Below, piece after piece: positions 33,018-42,676 of a stretch of DNA of 64,000 bases. A model generated the notes under the pieces. That model ran no database searches. It saw only the letters and a list, made by a program, of their open reading frames with translations, and was not told the DNA's origin. The DNA is from Pseudorhodoplanes sinuspersici. GTDB taxonomy: Bacteria; Pseudomonadota; Alphaproteobacteria; Rhizobiales; Xanthobacteraceae. Location of the stretch: assembly GCF_002119765.1 (NCBI RefSeq), contig NZ_CP021112.1:4458501-4522500 (forward strand). Direction: 5' to 3'. A program made the position numbers and the translations under genes. Positions within the stretch are counted from its first letter, which is position 1. Each line of letters opens with the position of its first letter.

Positions 33018-34664
33018 TCAGGTCGATCTTGCAGGTCTTGCTTCATCTGCCGGTATCTCACCCGGGATGTAGTTCGGCAGCCGTCCGGCAGGGATGATCG
33101 AGAGTAATGCCAGGCCAGCCATGATCAGCAGGCCAATCTTCAGGGCCCGCAGGCGCGCTTCCGTATTGATACGGACCGCCTCCGCGACCTGAGCATGATT
33201 GGCCGTCGTTCCGGAAAGAATGGTTTCCAGCCGATCGTTACTGATGAAATTAATATTGTCGAGATCGACTTGCGCCTGAAGCTCGGGCGTTAATTTTGGT
33301 GTGGCGGCAACGCTGCCGAGAACGAGCCCGCTCAGCAATCCGACAAGGAGCGCCCCGGCGACCGCGGTTCCAACCGCGGCGGCAAGGTTTTGCGTTGTCC
33401 CGCGCAGCGAGCCGACATCGCCGGCGAGATCCTTCGGCGATGCCGTAACCAGAACATTGAACAGCAGCGTCACCAGCGAGCCTTGTCCGATGCCGAACAG
33501 CACGAGGCCGACCAGCACGGGCACGGCGCTCCAATCGTTGCGCACGACATAAGCAAGCCATACAAGCGCGATCGTGCACAGCACGAAGCCATAGCGGCCG
33601 ATTTGCCGTGGTGTCAGCCGGTCATAGAATCTGACGATCAGCATGGCGGTGAAAAACACCGTGAGATTGAAGGGCATCATGGCAACGGCAGTCGCCAGAG
33701 GCGAGCGGCCTTGCACGATCTGGATATAGAGCGGAACCGTGAAGTTCAGCGCTGCTTCCAGTGCGACGACAGCAAACAACGCATAAACTGCGGCGCGCTC
33801 CTCCGGTGAATCGATCACTGCGAGTGCCAGAAGCGGTGTTTTGCCGGCCGCCTGGCGGCGATGGGTCCACATCAGGAAGGCTTGGCCGAGCACGATGCCA
33901 AGCACGATAAAAATGGGGGCGGGGGATAGCCCGAACAGGCTCATCGGCGCGTTCTGGGTCGCCAGCATCACGCCCCAGTTATTCAGATTGTTGAAGCCGA
34001 AGCTGATCAGGATGATGGCCGCAGCCGCTAATACGACCCCCACCATGTCGATCTGCACATCCGCCCGGCCGGTATCCGGCTTAAGCCGGAAGCTCAGGAC
34101 AAACACGAGAGCCGAAACGGCGATCAGAATTCCAAATGCCGGACGCCACCCGATATAGGTGCCGAGAATACCACCGATTACGAAAGCCAGGACGCCTGCG
34201 CCAGCACGCGCGGAGCCTAGTGCGCCGACTGCGGTCGCTTGTTGCCGCCCTTTGTAATTCTCTGCGATGAGAGCGACAAGCGATGGCACGATGACGGCAG
34301 CCGCCGCACCGCACAGCGCCTGCGCCGTGATCATTAGCGTTGCGTTCGGGCTGAACGTCATCAGGAGTTGTGCCAAGCCGAACACGACCACGGCTGCACG
34401 AAAAACCTGTAACGCCCCGTAACGCTGCGCCAGCTTGGCACCGAGCATCACAAATCCAGCCACCAGCATGGAATAGGCGACAATGCCGGTTGCGATCGTG
34501 GTTGGCGGAACACCGAAGCTTTTGACCATGCCCCCAAGCGCGACGGGCAAAGAGGCGACGTTGAAGGACATGATCATCTGGCCGAGCGCGATGGCGATCA
34601 TCGGCACCCATGAATCACGCGCTTCGGTATGGGCGTGGTCGATATAAGCGGTATCTGTGCTCAT
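33018..34664 (-). CDS. MFS transporter, DHA2-like (14 TMS)
   Basis: A 548-residue protein with about fourteen hydrophobic segments, which fits the DHA2 group of drug or aromatic efflux/uptake. The loop motif GAKLAQRYGALQVFRAA and the motif C-like GALGSARAGAGVLAFVIGGILG support an antiporter. ATG at 34664 has GGAGAAGG upstream. It lies divergent from nothing close, convergent with the dioxygenase, and follows glutaminase in the same direction 48 bases away; a link to aromatic transport is only inferred. Confidence 0.85.
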   Translation of the reverse strand: MSTDTAYIDHAHTEARDSWVPMIAIALGQMIMSFNVASLPVALGGMVKSFGVPPTTIATGIVAYSMLVAGFVMLGAKLAQRYGALQVFRAAVVVFGLAQLLMTFSPNATLMITAQALCGAAAAVIVPSLVALIAENYKGRQQATAVGALGSARAGAGVLAFVIGGILGTYIGWRPAFGILIAVSALVFVLSFRLKPDTGRADVQIDMVGVVLAAAAIILISFGFNNLNNWGVMLATQNAPMSLFGLSPAPIFIVLGIVLGQAFLMWTHRRQAAGKTPLLALAVIDSPEERAAVYALFAVVALEAALNFTVPLYIQIVQGRSPLATAVAMMPFNLTVFFTAMLIVRFYDRLTPRQIGRYGFVLCTIALVWLAYVVRNDWSAVPVLVGLVLFGIGQGSLVTLLFNVLVTASPKDLAGDVGSLRGTTQNLAAAVGTAVAGALLVGLLSGLVLGSVAATPKLTPELQAQVDLDNINFISNDRLETILSGTTANHAQVAEAVRINTEARLRALKIGLLIMAGLALLSIIPAGRLPNYIPGEIPADEARPARST

Positions 34665-34712
34665 GACCTTCTCCAGCGCTGCTATCTTGTGGATGTCGAT
34701 GCCCTATTGTGT

Positions 34713-35717
34713 TCAGACTTCCGGTTGCGATACGAACAAATCCATTCCCAGCCGTTGCGAAAGAAATTTCGCGGCAAGTTGTCCCTTGATGCTGTTTCCG
34801 GCCGCATCGAGCGGCGGCGCAAATGTGCCTAATCCGCCTTTGCCGGGGGACACCGTGACAATTCCGCCTCCGATGCCGCTCTTTCCTGGTAGACCGATTT
34901 CGTAGAGCCAATCGCCAGACGTTTCGTAAAGGCCTGCCGTGGCCATCACTGCGAGGGTGTGGTGGCAAACGGAAGCGCTGACCACGCGGTCCTTTGTGAT
35001 GGGATTGACGCCGCCATCGGCAAGGGTCGCGCCCATTACTGCAAGGTCTTTGGCGCTGACATTCAGCGAACATTGCCGCGTATACAAGTCTGTCGCTTCC
35101 GCCGGATCAGAGTAGATTCGATCGAGGCTCTGGAGCAGACGCGCGATCGAACGGTTCCGGAAATTTGTATCGGATGCTGATGTGTAGACTTCCTCATTCA
35201 ACGGCAAAGTTCGACCTGCAAATCGCGAAAGGCCATCGTGGATGAAGATCCATTTGTCTGCCTTGGTCTTGCCCGGCACAAGGCTCGTTGTTGCGATCGC
35301 GCCGGCATTCACCATCGGATTTGTGAGGCCGTCGGGACTGCGTTCGATGGCCGTAAGCGAATTGAAGGGCAGGCCGGTGCTATTTGCGCCAAGTTTTTCT
35401 CGTGCTGCCTCGGGGCCGATCAGTTCGCAGATCAATGCGAACAGGAATGGTTTCGACACACTCATGATCGAGAAGTCGTAGTCCGTATCTCCGACAGCGT
35501 AGAGACTACCATTCGTTCCCGCGACGCAGATGCCAAACAGGTCGTCCGGGACCCGCGCGAGTGCCGGGTAAATTTGTGAATTCTCACCGTCCAGATTGGA
35601 CTGAAAGCGGACATACGCTTCGTCCACCAGCCTTTTGACTTCGTCTGGTGTAGGCAGGTGACCTGTCGATATGTAAGACAATTCACTCGAGTGACCGCCC
35701 GGGGGCTTCGCTTCCAT
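34713..35717 (-). CDS. glsA: Glutaminase A
   Basis: Serine-dependent L-glutaminase, 334 residues. The SxxK nucleophile-base pair is S86-V-S-K89 (MSVSKPF). Family motifs VNAGAIATTSL, SKDLA-like SAKDLAVMGATLADGG and GLPGKSGIGGGI are all present. It converts glutamine to glutamate and ammonia in the cytoplasm. Its MFS neighbour in the same direction could form an operon, but the function of that linkage is unknown. Confidence 0.94.
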   Translation of the reverse strand: MEAKPPGGHSSELSYISTGHLPTPDEVKRLVDEAYVRFQSNLDGENSQIYPALARVPDDLFGICVAGTNGSLYAVGDTDYDFSIMSVSKPFLFALICELIGPEAAREKLGANSTGLPFNSLTAIERSPDGLTNPMVNAGAIATTSLVPGKTKADKWIFIHDGLSRFAGRTLPLNEEVYTSASDTNFRNRSIARLLQSLDRIYSDPAEATDLYTRQCSLNVSAKDLAVMGATLADGGVNPITKDRVVSASVCHHTLAVMATAGLYETSGDWLYEIGLPGKSGIGGGIVTVSPGKGGLGTFAPPLDAAGNSIKGQLAAKFLSQRLGMDLFVSQPEV

Positions 35718-35978
35718 GCCAAAAACGCTCCCATGCCAGCTTCGATTTTGGTTATGACACGGCTTACCTTCCTAAGATTCAGCCTTGCTGGAGCGTAAAG
35801 TTTTCGGCGAATAAGATCGCGGCGTATGCAACGGCAAACGATGATCCCTTAGTTTACCGCTAATCACGCGCGAGTGACATCCCCGTGAGATCGTCGAATC
35901 CGGCTTGCGGCAAATTTTCCTGTCCGTTAGTCAGCAGCGCCCTCCTTAAGCGACTCTCTCTTGACAATCAGGACTGAC

Positions 35979-36947
35979 ATGGCCGGGTTTCGACGTCTTG
36001 CGACGCTTGCGTTGTGCGCTGGTCTCGCATTTGCACCGTTGAATGCGGTCGCACAGGACATGCGATTCGTGCAGGACGCGCAAATTACAGGGGACATTCA
36101 GGCGGAGCAGAAGATGCAAATCGCGCAGGCCAACCCGTTTCCGCAGCCGGTCGGCAAGCCGCCGGCGGGGCCGAAGAGCACCCAGCAACAGGCAAGCGGC
36201 AGCAATCCCGGTGCGGCGACCGCCTCAAGCGCTGTCGGCAATGTCGCAAGCGTCACGCAGCCCGCCAGTGTGGCCCGTGGTGGCGCCGGCTCTGCGGCGC
36301 TGAAGAAGGGTGACGAGATCAGGAAAGGAGACCGGCTGCAGACAGGTGCGGGCGGAACACTCGGCGTGACTTTTGACGACGAAACATCGTTCAGTCTCAG
36401 CTCGAACGCGGCCATTACGGTCGACGATTATCTCTATAAGAAAGGTTCGAAAAGCCGGGCGCTTGTCAGCGTCACGCGCGGGACCGTGGGTTTTGTTGCG
36501 GCGCAGGTGGCCAAGACTGGTGACATGAAGATCAATACGCCGACAGCGGTGCTTGGCATTCGCGGCACTACCGGCGTTATCGATGTGCCGGCCGGTCAGC
36601 CGACCAATGTCAAGCTTTATCCCGACGCCAATGGCACGGTTGGACGTATCGAGGTGTTTGGCCGTGACGGACGATTGCTCGGCCAACTGACACAGGCGGC
36701 CACTGGTCTTGCGCTGCAGTTCGTCGCGCAGCAACTGAATGCTGTGCCTCTGACGATTTCACCGGAGCAATTGCTGCGCGACCGCAATCTCGTGCAGAAC
36801 CTGTTCAACCTGCAGAATATCGGCCGTCAGTTGATCAACCGGCGCCTCAACCTGCGCAATATAGACCCGCGCAACATCCCGGGTGCGCCGCAAATCCCGT
36901 CAATTCCGGGCCTGCCGTCGATCCCAGGGCTGCCGAGGCTGCCGTAA
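35979..36947 (+). CDS. FecR domain protein, secreted, with IPGLP-repeat tail
   Basis: The 322-residue protein has a signal peptide (about 1-26, ending NAVAQ), a disordered Pro/Ala/Ser region, then a FecR domain (about 105-225) with DRLQTGAGGTLGVTFDDETSFSLSSNA (as GAGGTLGVTFDD and SFSLSSNA) and TPTAVLGIRGTTG. The C terminus repeats IPGAP-IPSIPGLPSIPGLPRLP, giving an extended proline-rich tail. TonB-coupled anti-sigma FecR is not meant here; this looks like a stand-alone secreted FecR fold of unknown function. ATG at 35979 gives a clean signal peptide. A perfect terminator follows. Confidence 0.85.
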   Translation: MAGFRRLATLALCAGLAFAPLNAVAQDMRFVQDAQITGDIQAEQKMQIAQANPFPQPVGKPPAGPKSTQQQASGSNPGAATASSAVGNVASVTQPASVARGGAGSAALKKGDEIRKGDRLQTGAGGTLGVTFDDETSFSLSSNAAITVDDYLYKKGSKSRALVSVTRGTVGFVAAQVAKTGDMKINTPTAVLGIRGTTGVIDVPAGQPTNVKLYPDANGTVGRIEVFGRDGRLLGQLTQAATGLALQFVAQQLNAVPLTISPEQLLRDRNLVQNLFNLQNIGRQLINRRLNLRNIDPRNIPGAPQIPSIPGLPSIPGLPRLP

Positions 36948-36962
36948 CGGTCTCTGTAAAAG

Positions 36963-36992
36963 CCAATGGCGGGCTTGAGAGCCCGCCATTGG
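36963..36992. terminator. Bidirectional terminator
   Basis: CCAATGGCGGGCT (36963-36975) pairs perfectly with AGCCCGCCATTGG (36980-36992) around TGAG. It sits between the FecR gene and convergent panC. Confidence 0.75.
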
Positions 36993-37011
36993 TATCGGTG
37001 TTGCAATGCGT

Positions 37012-37866
37012 TTAAACACCCAGATTGTCGATCAGCCGCGTCTTGCCAAGTTTCGCTGCGACCAGCAGACGGATCGGTCCGTCTGCGGCCGGGGCAATTG
37101 GCGCCAATGAATCCGCGTGTCGCGCTTCCAGATAGTCGACCTTAAAGCCGGCGCGCTCGATCGTTGTCCGGCCTGTCGCCATGACATCGGCAATCGGCTT
37201 GCCGGCTCTGATTTTGGCGGCGCTGTCCTTCAGCACACGATGCAAGGTCGGCGCGACCGTGCGCTCTTCTACCGACAGGTAGACGTTGCGGGACGACATC
37301 GCCAGTCCGTCCTTGTCCCGCATCGTCGGAACGCCGACGATGGTCACGGGGATGTCGAGGTCTTTCGCCATCCGCGTGACGACCTTCAATTGCTGATAGT
37401 CCTTCTGGCCGAACAGCGCGATGTTCGGAGCCACCTGGAGGAACAGCTTCGAGACCACGGTCGTCACGCCGCCGAAGAAATGCGGCCGGAAGGTATCTTC
37501 AAGTCCCGCCTTGGCCGGACCGCCTGGCGTCACCGCTGTGGAAAACCCGTCCGGATACATGACCTTTTCGGTCGGCGCCCAGACGAGGTCGACACCAAGA
37601 TCGGTCAAGGCAGCGAGGTCGCGCTGGATGTCGCGCGGATAGGACGCGAGGTCTTCGGTCGGCGCGAATTGGGCGGGATTGACGAAGATCGAAACCACCA
37701 CGACGTCCGCGCGGCGGCGCGCCTGTTTGATCAGTGCAAAGTGGCCGTCATGGAGGGCGCCCATCGTAGGAACCAGTGCAACTTTCCGGTGCTTTCCGCG
37801 CAGCCCGGCGACCGCCTTCCGCAATGGCGCGATCGACCTGACGACGATTGGTTTCTTGATGGCCAT
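37012..37866 (-). CDS. panC: Pantoate-beta-alanine ligase (pantothenate synthetase)
   Basis: The 284-residue protein joins pantoate and beta-alanine with ATP to pantothenate for CoA synthesis. The HIGH-like signature is HDGH (His39-His42) in [15 protein letters not shown], followed by [18 protein letters not shown] and the KMSKS-like MSSRNVYL. Length normal. Transcription points away from mipZ, with a dispersed repeat between them. No panB or panD in the window. Confidence 0.95.
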   Translation of the reverse strand: MAIKKPIVVRSIAPLRKAVAGLRGKHRKVALVPTMGALHDGHFALIKQARRRADVVVVSIFVNPAQFAPTEDLASYPRDIQRDLAALTDLGVDLVWAPTEKVMYPDGFSTAVTPGGPAKAGLEDTFRPHFFGGVTTVVSKLFLQVAPNIALFGQKDYQQLKVVTRMAKDLDIPVTIVGVPTMRDKDGLAMSSRNVYLSVEERTVAPTLHRVLKDSAAKIRAGKPIADVMATGRTTIERAGFKVDYLEARHADSLAPIAPAADGPIRLLVAAKLGKTRLIDNLGV

Positions 37867-37918
37867 GAAAACTCCGTGGATGGCGGGCCGATAGATCGCA
37901 TCGATCCAAGTCGTAAAC

Positions 37919-37990
37919 GTGATCGATTCTAATACGTTAGAGCATGATGTCGTCCAAAAAACGCTTCGCCCTTCTCGGCATCATGCTCTA
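37919..37990. repeat. Dispersed Rhizobiales-type inverted repeat, copy 2
   Basis: GAGCATGATG (37940-37949) pairs with CATCATGCTC (37979-37988). The linker GATTCTAATACGTTAGAGC matches the 6.5-kb copy except for one base. The first hairpin seen at 6.5 kb is missing or badly eroded here. Confidence 0.8.
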
Positions 37991-38163
37991 GGAGTCCGTG
38001 ACATTAGCAAAGCGCAAGTAAAAGCATCTGACGGTGGCGTAGTGCCAACACCTGGCCTGCGTGGGTTAAGGATGAACCGGTTAATCCCAAGCTTAGTCAT
38101 GATAGGGCTCTTGACCCGACGCCACACAAAAATGAGGATGCCGGAAGCAGGGATTTTTGAGTC

Positions 38164-39078
38164 ATGTTGGTTCAGGCGAATCCCCATAAGTCAGCGCACG
38201 TCATTGTCGTTGGAAATGAAAAGGGCGGGTCGGGGAAATCCACGACAGCCATTCATGTCGCGATCGCGCTCTTAAGGGCAGGGCAGAAAGTTGCGACCGT
38301 CGACCTCGACTCGCGCCAGAAGAGCCTGACCCGTTACGTCGAAAACCGCAGGCTCTGGGCACGACGTGAAAAGCTGCCGCTCGATATCCCGCTGCATTTC
38401 TGCGTCGCGCGCAGCGAAGGCGTTCGCAACGACGAGAACGAGCACGCCGAATTCACAGTTTTCGCCGAAACCGTTGCCGCGGTTGAGCACAGCCATGATT
38501 TTGTGGTGATCGATACGCCGGGTTCGGACAGCTATCTGATGCGTCTTGCGCATGCGATGGCCGATACCCTAATCACTCCGTTGAATGACAGTTTTGTCGA
38601 TTTCGATGTGCTGGGCACCGTCGATCCGCAAACCTATGCGCTGACCGGAACCAGCCATTATTCGGAGATGGTCCGCGAAGCTCGCCGCCAGCGTCGCAAG
38701 GTCGATCAGGACGCGGCTGACTGGATCGTGGTGCGTAATCGTCTGTCGACGCTCGGGTCCCGCAACAAGCGGCTGCTGTCGGAGGGCCTGCGCCAGCTCG
38801 GATTGCAGCTCGGCTTCCGTGCCGCTGACGGCTTTTCGGAGCGGGTGGTCTACCGCGAGTTTTTTCCGCGCGGGCTGACAGCCCTCGACGATATCAACGA
38901 GTCGACGCTTGGAACCCGGCCAAACATGTCCCATGTCACCGCCCGGCAGGAAGTGCAGGGTCTTCTGGCCGCGCTCAAGCTGCCGATCGACGAAAAGGGC
39001 CGCCGCCGGGCCGCCGCCCGGGCAGAGTGGTTCAATTCGGCCAACAAGCCGCTCGAGGTTCAAGACATCCTCGACTGA
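38164..39078 (+). CDS. mipZ: Division plane positioning ATPase MipZ
   Basis: MipZ is a ParA/MinD-type ATPase that forms gradients from the poles and inhibits FtsZ, placing division at midcell. The 304-residue protein has the deviant Walker A KGGSGKST (about residues 20-27), Walker A' DLDSRQ and the Walker B FVVIDTPGSDS. The length and sequence match alphaproteobacterial MipZ rather than plasmid ParA. The flanking genes panC and the VWA/J-protein pair are a familiar neighbourhood. ATG at 38164. Confidence 0.94.
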   Translation: MLVQANPHKSAHVIVVGNEKGGSGKSTTAIHVAIALLRAGQKVATVDLDSRQKSLTRYVENRRLWARREKLPLDIPLHFCVARSEGVRNDENEHAEFTVFAETVAAVEHSHDFVVIDTPGSDSYLMRLAHAMADTLITPLNDSFVDFDVLGTVDPQTYALTGTSHYSEMVREARRQRRKVDQDAADWIVVRNRLSTLGSRNKRLLSEGLRQLGLQLGFRAADGFSERVVYREFFPRGLTALDDINESTLGTRPNMSHVTARQEVQGLLAALKLPIDEKGRRRAAARAEWFNSANKPLEVQDILD

Positions 39079-39170
39079 GGCCTAAGTGTCGCGCCGAAGT
39101 TGCGCGCGGCAGGGGCGATAACGACCTATATAAATCCGGAGGAGTCGAACGGATTCCAACAAAGGACCGC

Positions 39171-39899
39171 ATGGGCAACGATCGTTCTGACGCCAAGGTC
39201 ACGAAAACGGGTGCGGGCAAGCCGGTTGCCTCGCGCGCCGAAATTGATTCCTTCCTCGCCAAGGTCGCGACGATGACCCCGACGGTTGCTGCGGGCCAGC
39301 GCGGGCGGCTGGTTTTCGCGCTCGACGCCACCATGAGCCGCCAACCGACCTGGGACGCCGCCTGCAGCCTGCAGGCCGATATGTTTCAGGAGGCGGCATC
39401 CATCGGTGGCCTCGATGTGCAACTTGTCTATTTCCGTGGGTTGGACGAATGCCGAGCTTCGGGTTGGGTCGCCCATCCGGAACGACTTGGCACGCTGATG
39501 GAAAAGATCGACTGCCGGGGTGGACATACCCAGATCGGCAAGGTGCTGGGCCATGTCCGCCGTGAATCCGAAAAGCGCAAGGTTCAGGCGTTGGTCTATG
39601 TCGGCGATGCGATGGAAGAATCTGTCGACGACCTTTGCGCGGCCGCTGGTGAGCTGGGGCTGCTTGGTGTACCCGCTTTCATGTTTCAGGAAGGCCACGA
39701 CAGCATCGCCGAGAATGCCTATCGCGAAATTGCCCGTCTCAGCCGAGGAGCCTACAGCCGCTTTGCACCGGGTGCGGCACGGGAGCTTGCGGAATTGCTG
39801 CGCGCGGCCGCTGCCTATGCGGCGGGTGGTATGAAGGCGCTGGCCGATCTCTCGCGCAAGCAGGGCGGCGCACAAAAATTGCTGCGCCAGATGAGCTGA
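39171..39899 (+). CDS. VWA domain protein linked to mipZ
   Basis: The 242-residue cytoplasmic protein has a von Willebrand A-type fold. The MIDAS motif is degenerate, D-A-T-M-S in LVFALDATMSRQPTW, and a later VYVGDAMEESVDDL provides the fourth ligand region. A GGHTQIGKVLGH segment supplies the conserved Thr. It probably binds a partner via metal. ATG at 39171 gives a normal N terminus. It starts 92 bases after mipZ and ends just before the J-protein gene; the three likely form one operon. Confidence 0.85.
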   Translation: MGNDRSDAKVTKTGAGKPVASRAEIDSFLAKVATMTPTVAAGQRGRLVFALDATMSRQPTWDAACSLQADMFQEAASIGGLDVQLVYFRGLDECRASGWVAHPERLGTLMEKIDCRGGHTQIGKVLGHVRRESEKRKVQALVYVGDAMEESVDDLCAAAGELGLLGVPAFMFQEGHDSIAENAYREIARLSRGAYSRFAPGAARELAELLRAAAAYAAGGMKALADLSRKQGGAQKLLRQMS

Positions 39900-40604
39900 G
39901 TGTCGATGGCTCCGCTTCTTCTCGGCATTGCGGTTCTGCTCGTCCTGATCTGGGCGATGTATGGATTTGCGCGCATCGATGTGAAGGTGCTCGCTCCCGT
40001 GCTGCGCAAGGCCGGTGGCTATGCCGCACTGGCAGGGGCGGTGTTTCTGACGGCGCGCGGCCAATTCGGACTGGCGCTGCCATTGGGTTTCGCAGCGTTG
40101 ACGATGCTGGGCTGGCTGCCGGGTACTGCGAGCCTCGGCAAGCGCACAAACAAGAGCGCCGGTCAGATTTCTCGTGTGCGTTCGGCCTTTCTGGAAATGG
40201 AACTCGATCACGATACCGGTGCAATGCGCGGCCGTATTCTCGCCGGCCGCATGGAAGGCGTTACACTTGACGCACTCGACGTACCGGCGATGGTATCGCT
40301 GCTGCCGGAAATCGATGAGGAAAGCCGCGCCTTACTGATGGCGTATCTTGACCGCCGCGATCCCGCTTGGCGTGAGAACGCGGATGCGGGTGCGGCAGCG
40401 GGGCCTGCTCACGTCGACCGTGGAAAAATGACGGAAGAGGAGGCTTATCAGGTCCTTGGCGTTAAGCCGGGGGCGAGCGCTGCGGATATCGGCCGCGCGC
40501 ATCGGGCGCTGATGAAGAAACTGCATCCCGACCAGGGAGGGTCGACTTACCTCGCGGCGCGAGTCAACGAGGCCAAAGACCTTCTTTTGCGACGACATCG
40601 CTAA
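39900..40604 (+). CDS. Membrane-anchored DnaJ-domain protein
   Basis: The 234-residue protein has two or three N-terminal membrane helices (about 5-22, 38-58 and 60-80), a soluble segment, and a C-terminal J-domain (about 180-232) with the HPD motif (KLHPDQGG) that stimulates DnaK. Such inner-membrane J-proteins recruit Hsp70 to the membrane. GTG at 39900 abuts the VWA stop; ATG at 39906 is an alternative. Role presumed to be chaperone recruitment to an unknown client. Confidence 0.85.
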   Translation: MSMAPLLLGIAVLLVLIWAMYGFARIDVKVLAPVLRKAGGYAALAGAVFLTARGQFGLALPLGFAALTMLGWLPGTASLGKRTNKSAGQISRVRSAFLEMELDHDTGAMRGRILAGRMEGVTLDALDVPAMVSLLPEIDEESRALLMAYLDRRDPAWRENADAGAAAGPAHVDRGKMTEEEAYQVLGVKPGASAADIGRAHRALMKKLHPDQGGSTYLAARVNEAKDLLLRRHR

Positions 40605-40657
40605 CACCCCACACGCAACGACGCTACAAATGCTACAGAGACTTTAGTTTTTGGACG

Positions 40658-42364
40658 TCAGTTCTTGACCGCGAAACACGCGATCTGATTTTTCTTCAAC
40701 TGACGGCACGCCTGTTCGGCAGCGCTTTCACGCAATCCGGCAAACCGTGCCCGGTAGTAACGCTTATCGCCTTTTTCAAAAATTTCGGTAAACGGCTCGG
40801 CGTCCTTCAGCAGGCTTGTCTTGTTTTTCGCGTCAGCGAGTTTTTCCTTCGCTTCGCTTGCATCTTCAAAAGCGCCGACCTGAATGATCCAGCCGCTCCG
40901 CTTTTTGGTTTCGCTGACTGTTGGTGTCTCAGCTTTGGCGGTTTGAACCGGAGCTGCGGCTTCAACGCGTGCAGCAGGAACCGGCATTGGCGTCACTGAA
41001 GCCGTGACGGTGCGGGGCATCTCATCGCGAGACGCGAGATCTCTTGATGACAAAACTCCTAGGACGCCGGGCCGCGCACCAGGCGGTGCTGGCGGCAGGG
41101 CATCGGAAATGGTTTCAGTCCGTGCCGGTTCACCATTCGATGTTCGCGTTGCGATCGGTTCCGGCGCAAGTAGCGACATCGGTGCTGATGCGGTCCTGAC
41201 CGGGCCTGCTTTGACCGACAATGTCTTAACCAGCCGCGGCCTGATCGGTTCGGTCGAGCCCGGTGTCGGCTGTTCAGATTGGGAAGCGGATTTTGTCGGC
41301 ACGTTCGCCGCAGCCGATGCGACGCGAACTGGACGTTCCACAGGGCGTTCAGCTTGCGCGGGAGCCGCTGCAGGCTGGGGCGCAGGAACTGGCTGCGCGG
41401 CTGGACCTGGGGAACCAATCGGTGTTGGGAAGGCCACGCTGGCGTCGGCAACTTCAACGATCTTCGGCGCTGTGCGCTTCACCGCGGCGAGCGAGATTTT
41501 CTGCTCGATCAGGCTGCGCATCTTCGCATCGCGCGCACCGCCCGAAGCGCCGCCGAGGACGACTGCAACAAGCCGGCGATCGCCACGCTGCACCGCACTG
41601 ACGAGATTGAATCCTGACGCATTGGTGTAGCCGGTCTTGATCCCGGTCACGCCCTGAACGCGTCCGAGCAGCCGGTTGTGGTTGGCCATGCGGACGCCGC
41701 GATAGGCAAAGGACTCGGTCGCGAAGTAACGATAATAACGCGGAAAACGATCCTGGATGGCGAGACCGAGTAAGGCTTGGTCGCGGGCTGTCGTCACCTG
41801 ATCCGAATTCGGCAGGCCGGAGGCATTCTTGTAGACCGTGCGCGTCATCCGCAGTGCGCGCGCCTTGCGGGTCATGAGGACGGCAAACTGATCTTCCGAG
41901 CCGGCTAGCGCTTCGGCAACCACAACAGCGGCGTCATTGGCCGATTTCGTCACCAGCGCCTTGATGGCGTCTTCGACCATCAGCGTTTGTCCAGGACGCA
42001 AGCCGAGTTTGGTCGGCGCCTGAGCGCTGGCATGGGCCGACACTTCCATCTGGCTATCGAGCCTGATCTTGCCAGCTTCAAGCCGCTCGAAAAGGAGATA
42101 GAGCGTCATGATTTTGGTGAGCGACGCTGGATGACGCTGCGCGTCGGGATTGGTCGAATGAAGGACGTCGCCGGTGTTGGCGTCGACGACGATGTCGGCA
42201 TAGCGAGGGCTGTAGGATTGGCTGACTGCAGCGCGCTTTGAAAAAGATTTGCGTTTGCTGCGCGCGTCGGCAGATGCCGTCAGCGAAACAAATGCAAAAG
42301 CCGATACAAAAACGACAACGCTACAACGTAGGCCAAACGAGGCCTTGGTCGATACGCGAAACAT
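40658..42364 (-). CDS. D-alanyl-D-alanine carboxypeptidase with SPOR domain
   Basis: The 568-residue penicillin-binding protein has an uncleaved or cleaved N-terminal signal (about 13-35), the three serine-protease-like motifs SLTK (Ser81-Lys84), SAN and KTG of PBP carboxypeptidases, a long disordered linker (about 280-480, rich in Pro, Ala, Glu and Thr), and a C-terminal SPOR domain (about 490-565) that binds denuded glycan at the septum. It trims pentapeptides in the periplasm, probably at division sites. ATG at 42364 gives the clean signal; a TTG lies 6 bases upstream. Confidence 0.92.
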   Translation of the reverse strand: MFRVSTKASFGLRCSVVVFVSAFAFVSLTASADARSKRKSFSKRAAVSQSYSPRYADIVVDANTGDVLHSTNPDAQRHPASLTKIMTLYLLFERLEAGKIRLDSQMEVSAHASAQAPTKLGLRPGQTLMVEDAIKALVTKSANDAAVVVAEALAGSEDQFAVLMTRKARALRMTRTVYKNASGLPNSDQVTTARDQALLGLAIQDRFPRYYRYFATESFAYRGVRMANHNRLLGRVQGVTGIKTGYTNASGFNLVSAVQRGDRRLVAVVLGGASGGARDAKMRSLIEQKISLAAVKRTAPKIVEVADASVAFPTPIGSPGPAAQPVPAPQPAAAPAQAERPVERPVRVASAAANVPTKSASQSEQPTPGSTEPIRPRLVKTLSVKAGPVRTASAPMSLLAPEPIATRTSNGEPARTETISDALPPAPPGARPGVLGVLSSRDLASRDEMPRTVTASVTPMPVPAARVEAAAPVQTAKAETPTVSETKKRSGWIIQVGAFEDASEAKEKLADAKNKTSLLKDAEPFTEIFEKGDKRYYRARFAGLRESAAEQACRQLKKNQIACFAVKN

Positions 42365-42391
42365 GGTCAACCTGCGTCCCCGTTCGCTAGG

Positions 42392-42497
42392 TCATGATGA
42401 CTTTGGATCGGTTCGATCCAAAGTCATCATGATCGCTTCATTACGTTGGAGCATGATGCGGGCCGAAACCCGCTTCGCACTTTCGGCATCATGCTCC
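42392..42497. repeat. Dispersed Rhizobiales-type inverted repeat, copy 3
   Basis: Both hairpins are complete: TCATGATGACTTTGGATCG (42392-42410) pairs perfectly over 19 bp with CGATCCAAAGTCATCATGA (42414-42432), and GGAGCATGATG (42448-42458) with CATCATGCTCC (42487-42497), enclosing CCGAAA...TTTCGG. The copy lies upstream of the carboxypeptidase and phasin genes. Confidence 0.85.
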
Positions 42498-42676
42498 AGG
42501 CGCCCTCACGCCCGATGGCCTTCCCCAAAGGCGGATCTCCAGCCGCCAATCCGGAGGACCCGAACCGGCTCCTAAACCACAGTCAATCAAGGTATGAGCG
42601 TGGCATTGCTAAAAAGTTAATAAAAACTGAGGCTTAGATTTTGTACGCAGGCGCAATAAAACATCTTGCAAATTTG

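Noticed and set aside
35961-35978. TTG start of the FecR protein
   Set aside because: TTGACA there looks more like a -35 box or chance; ATG at 35979 gives a clean signal peptide.
38065-38095. CtrA box upstream of mipZ
   Set aside because: TTAA and TTAA are present (GGTTAAGG...GGTTAATCC) but spaced by 11 bases, not 7.
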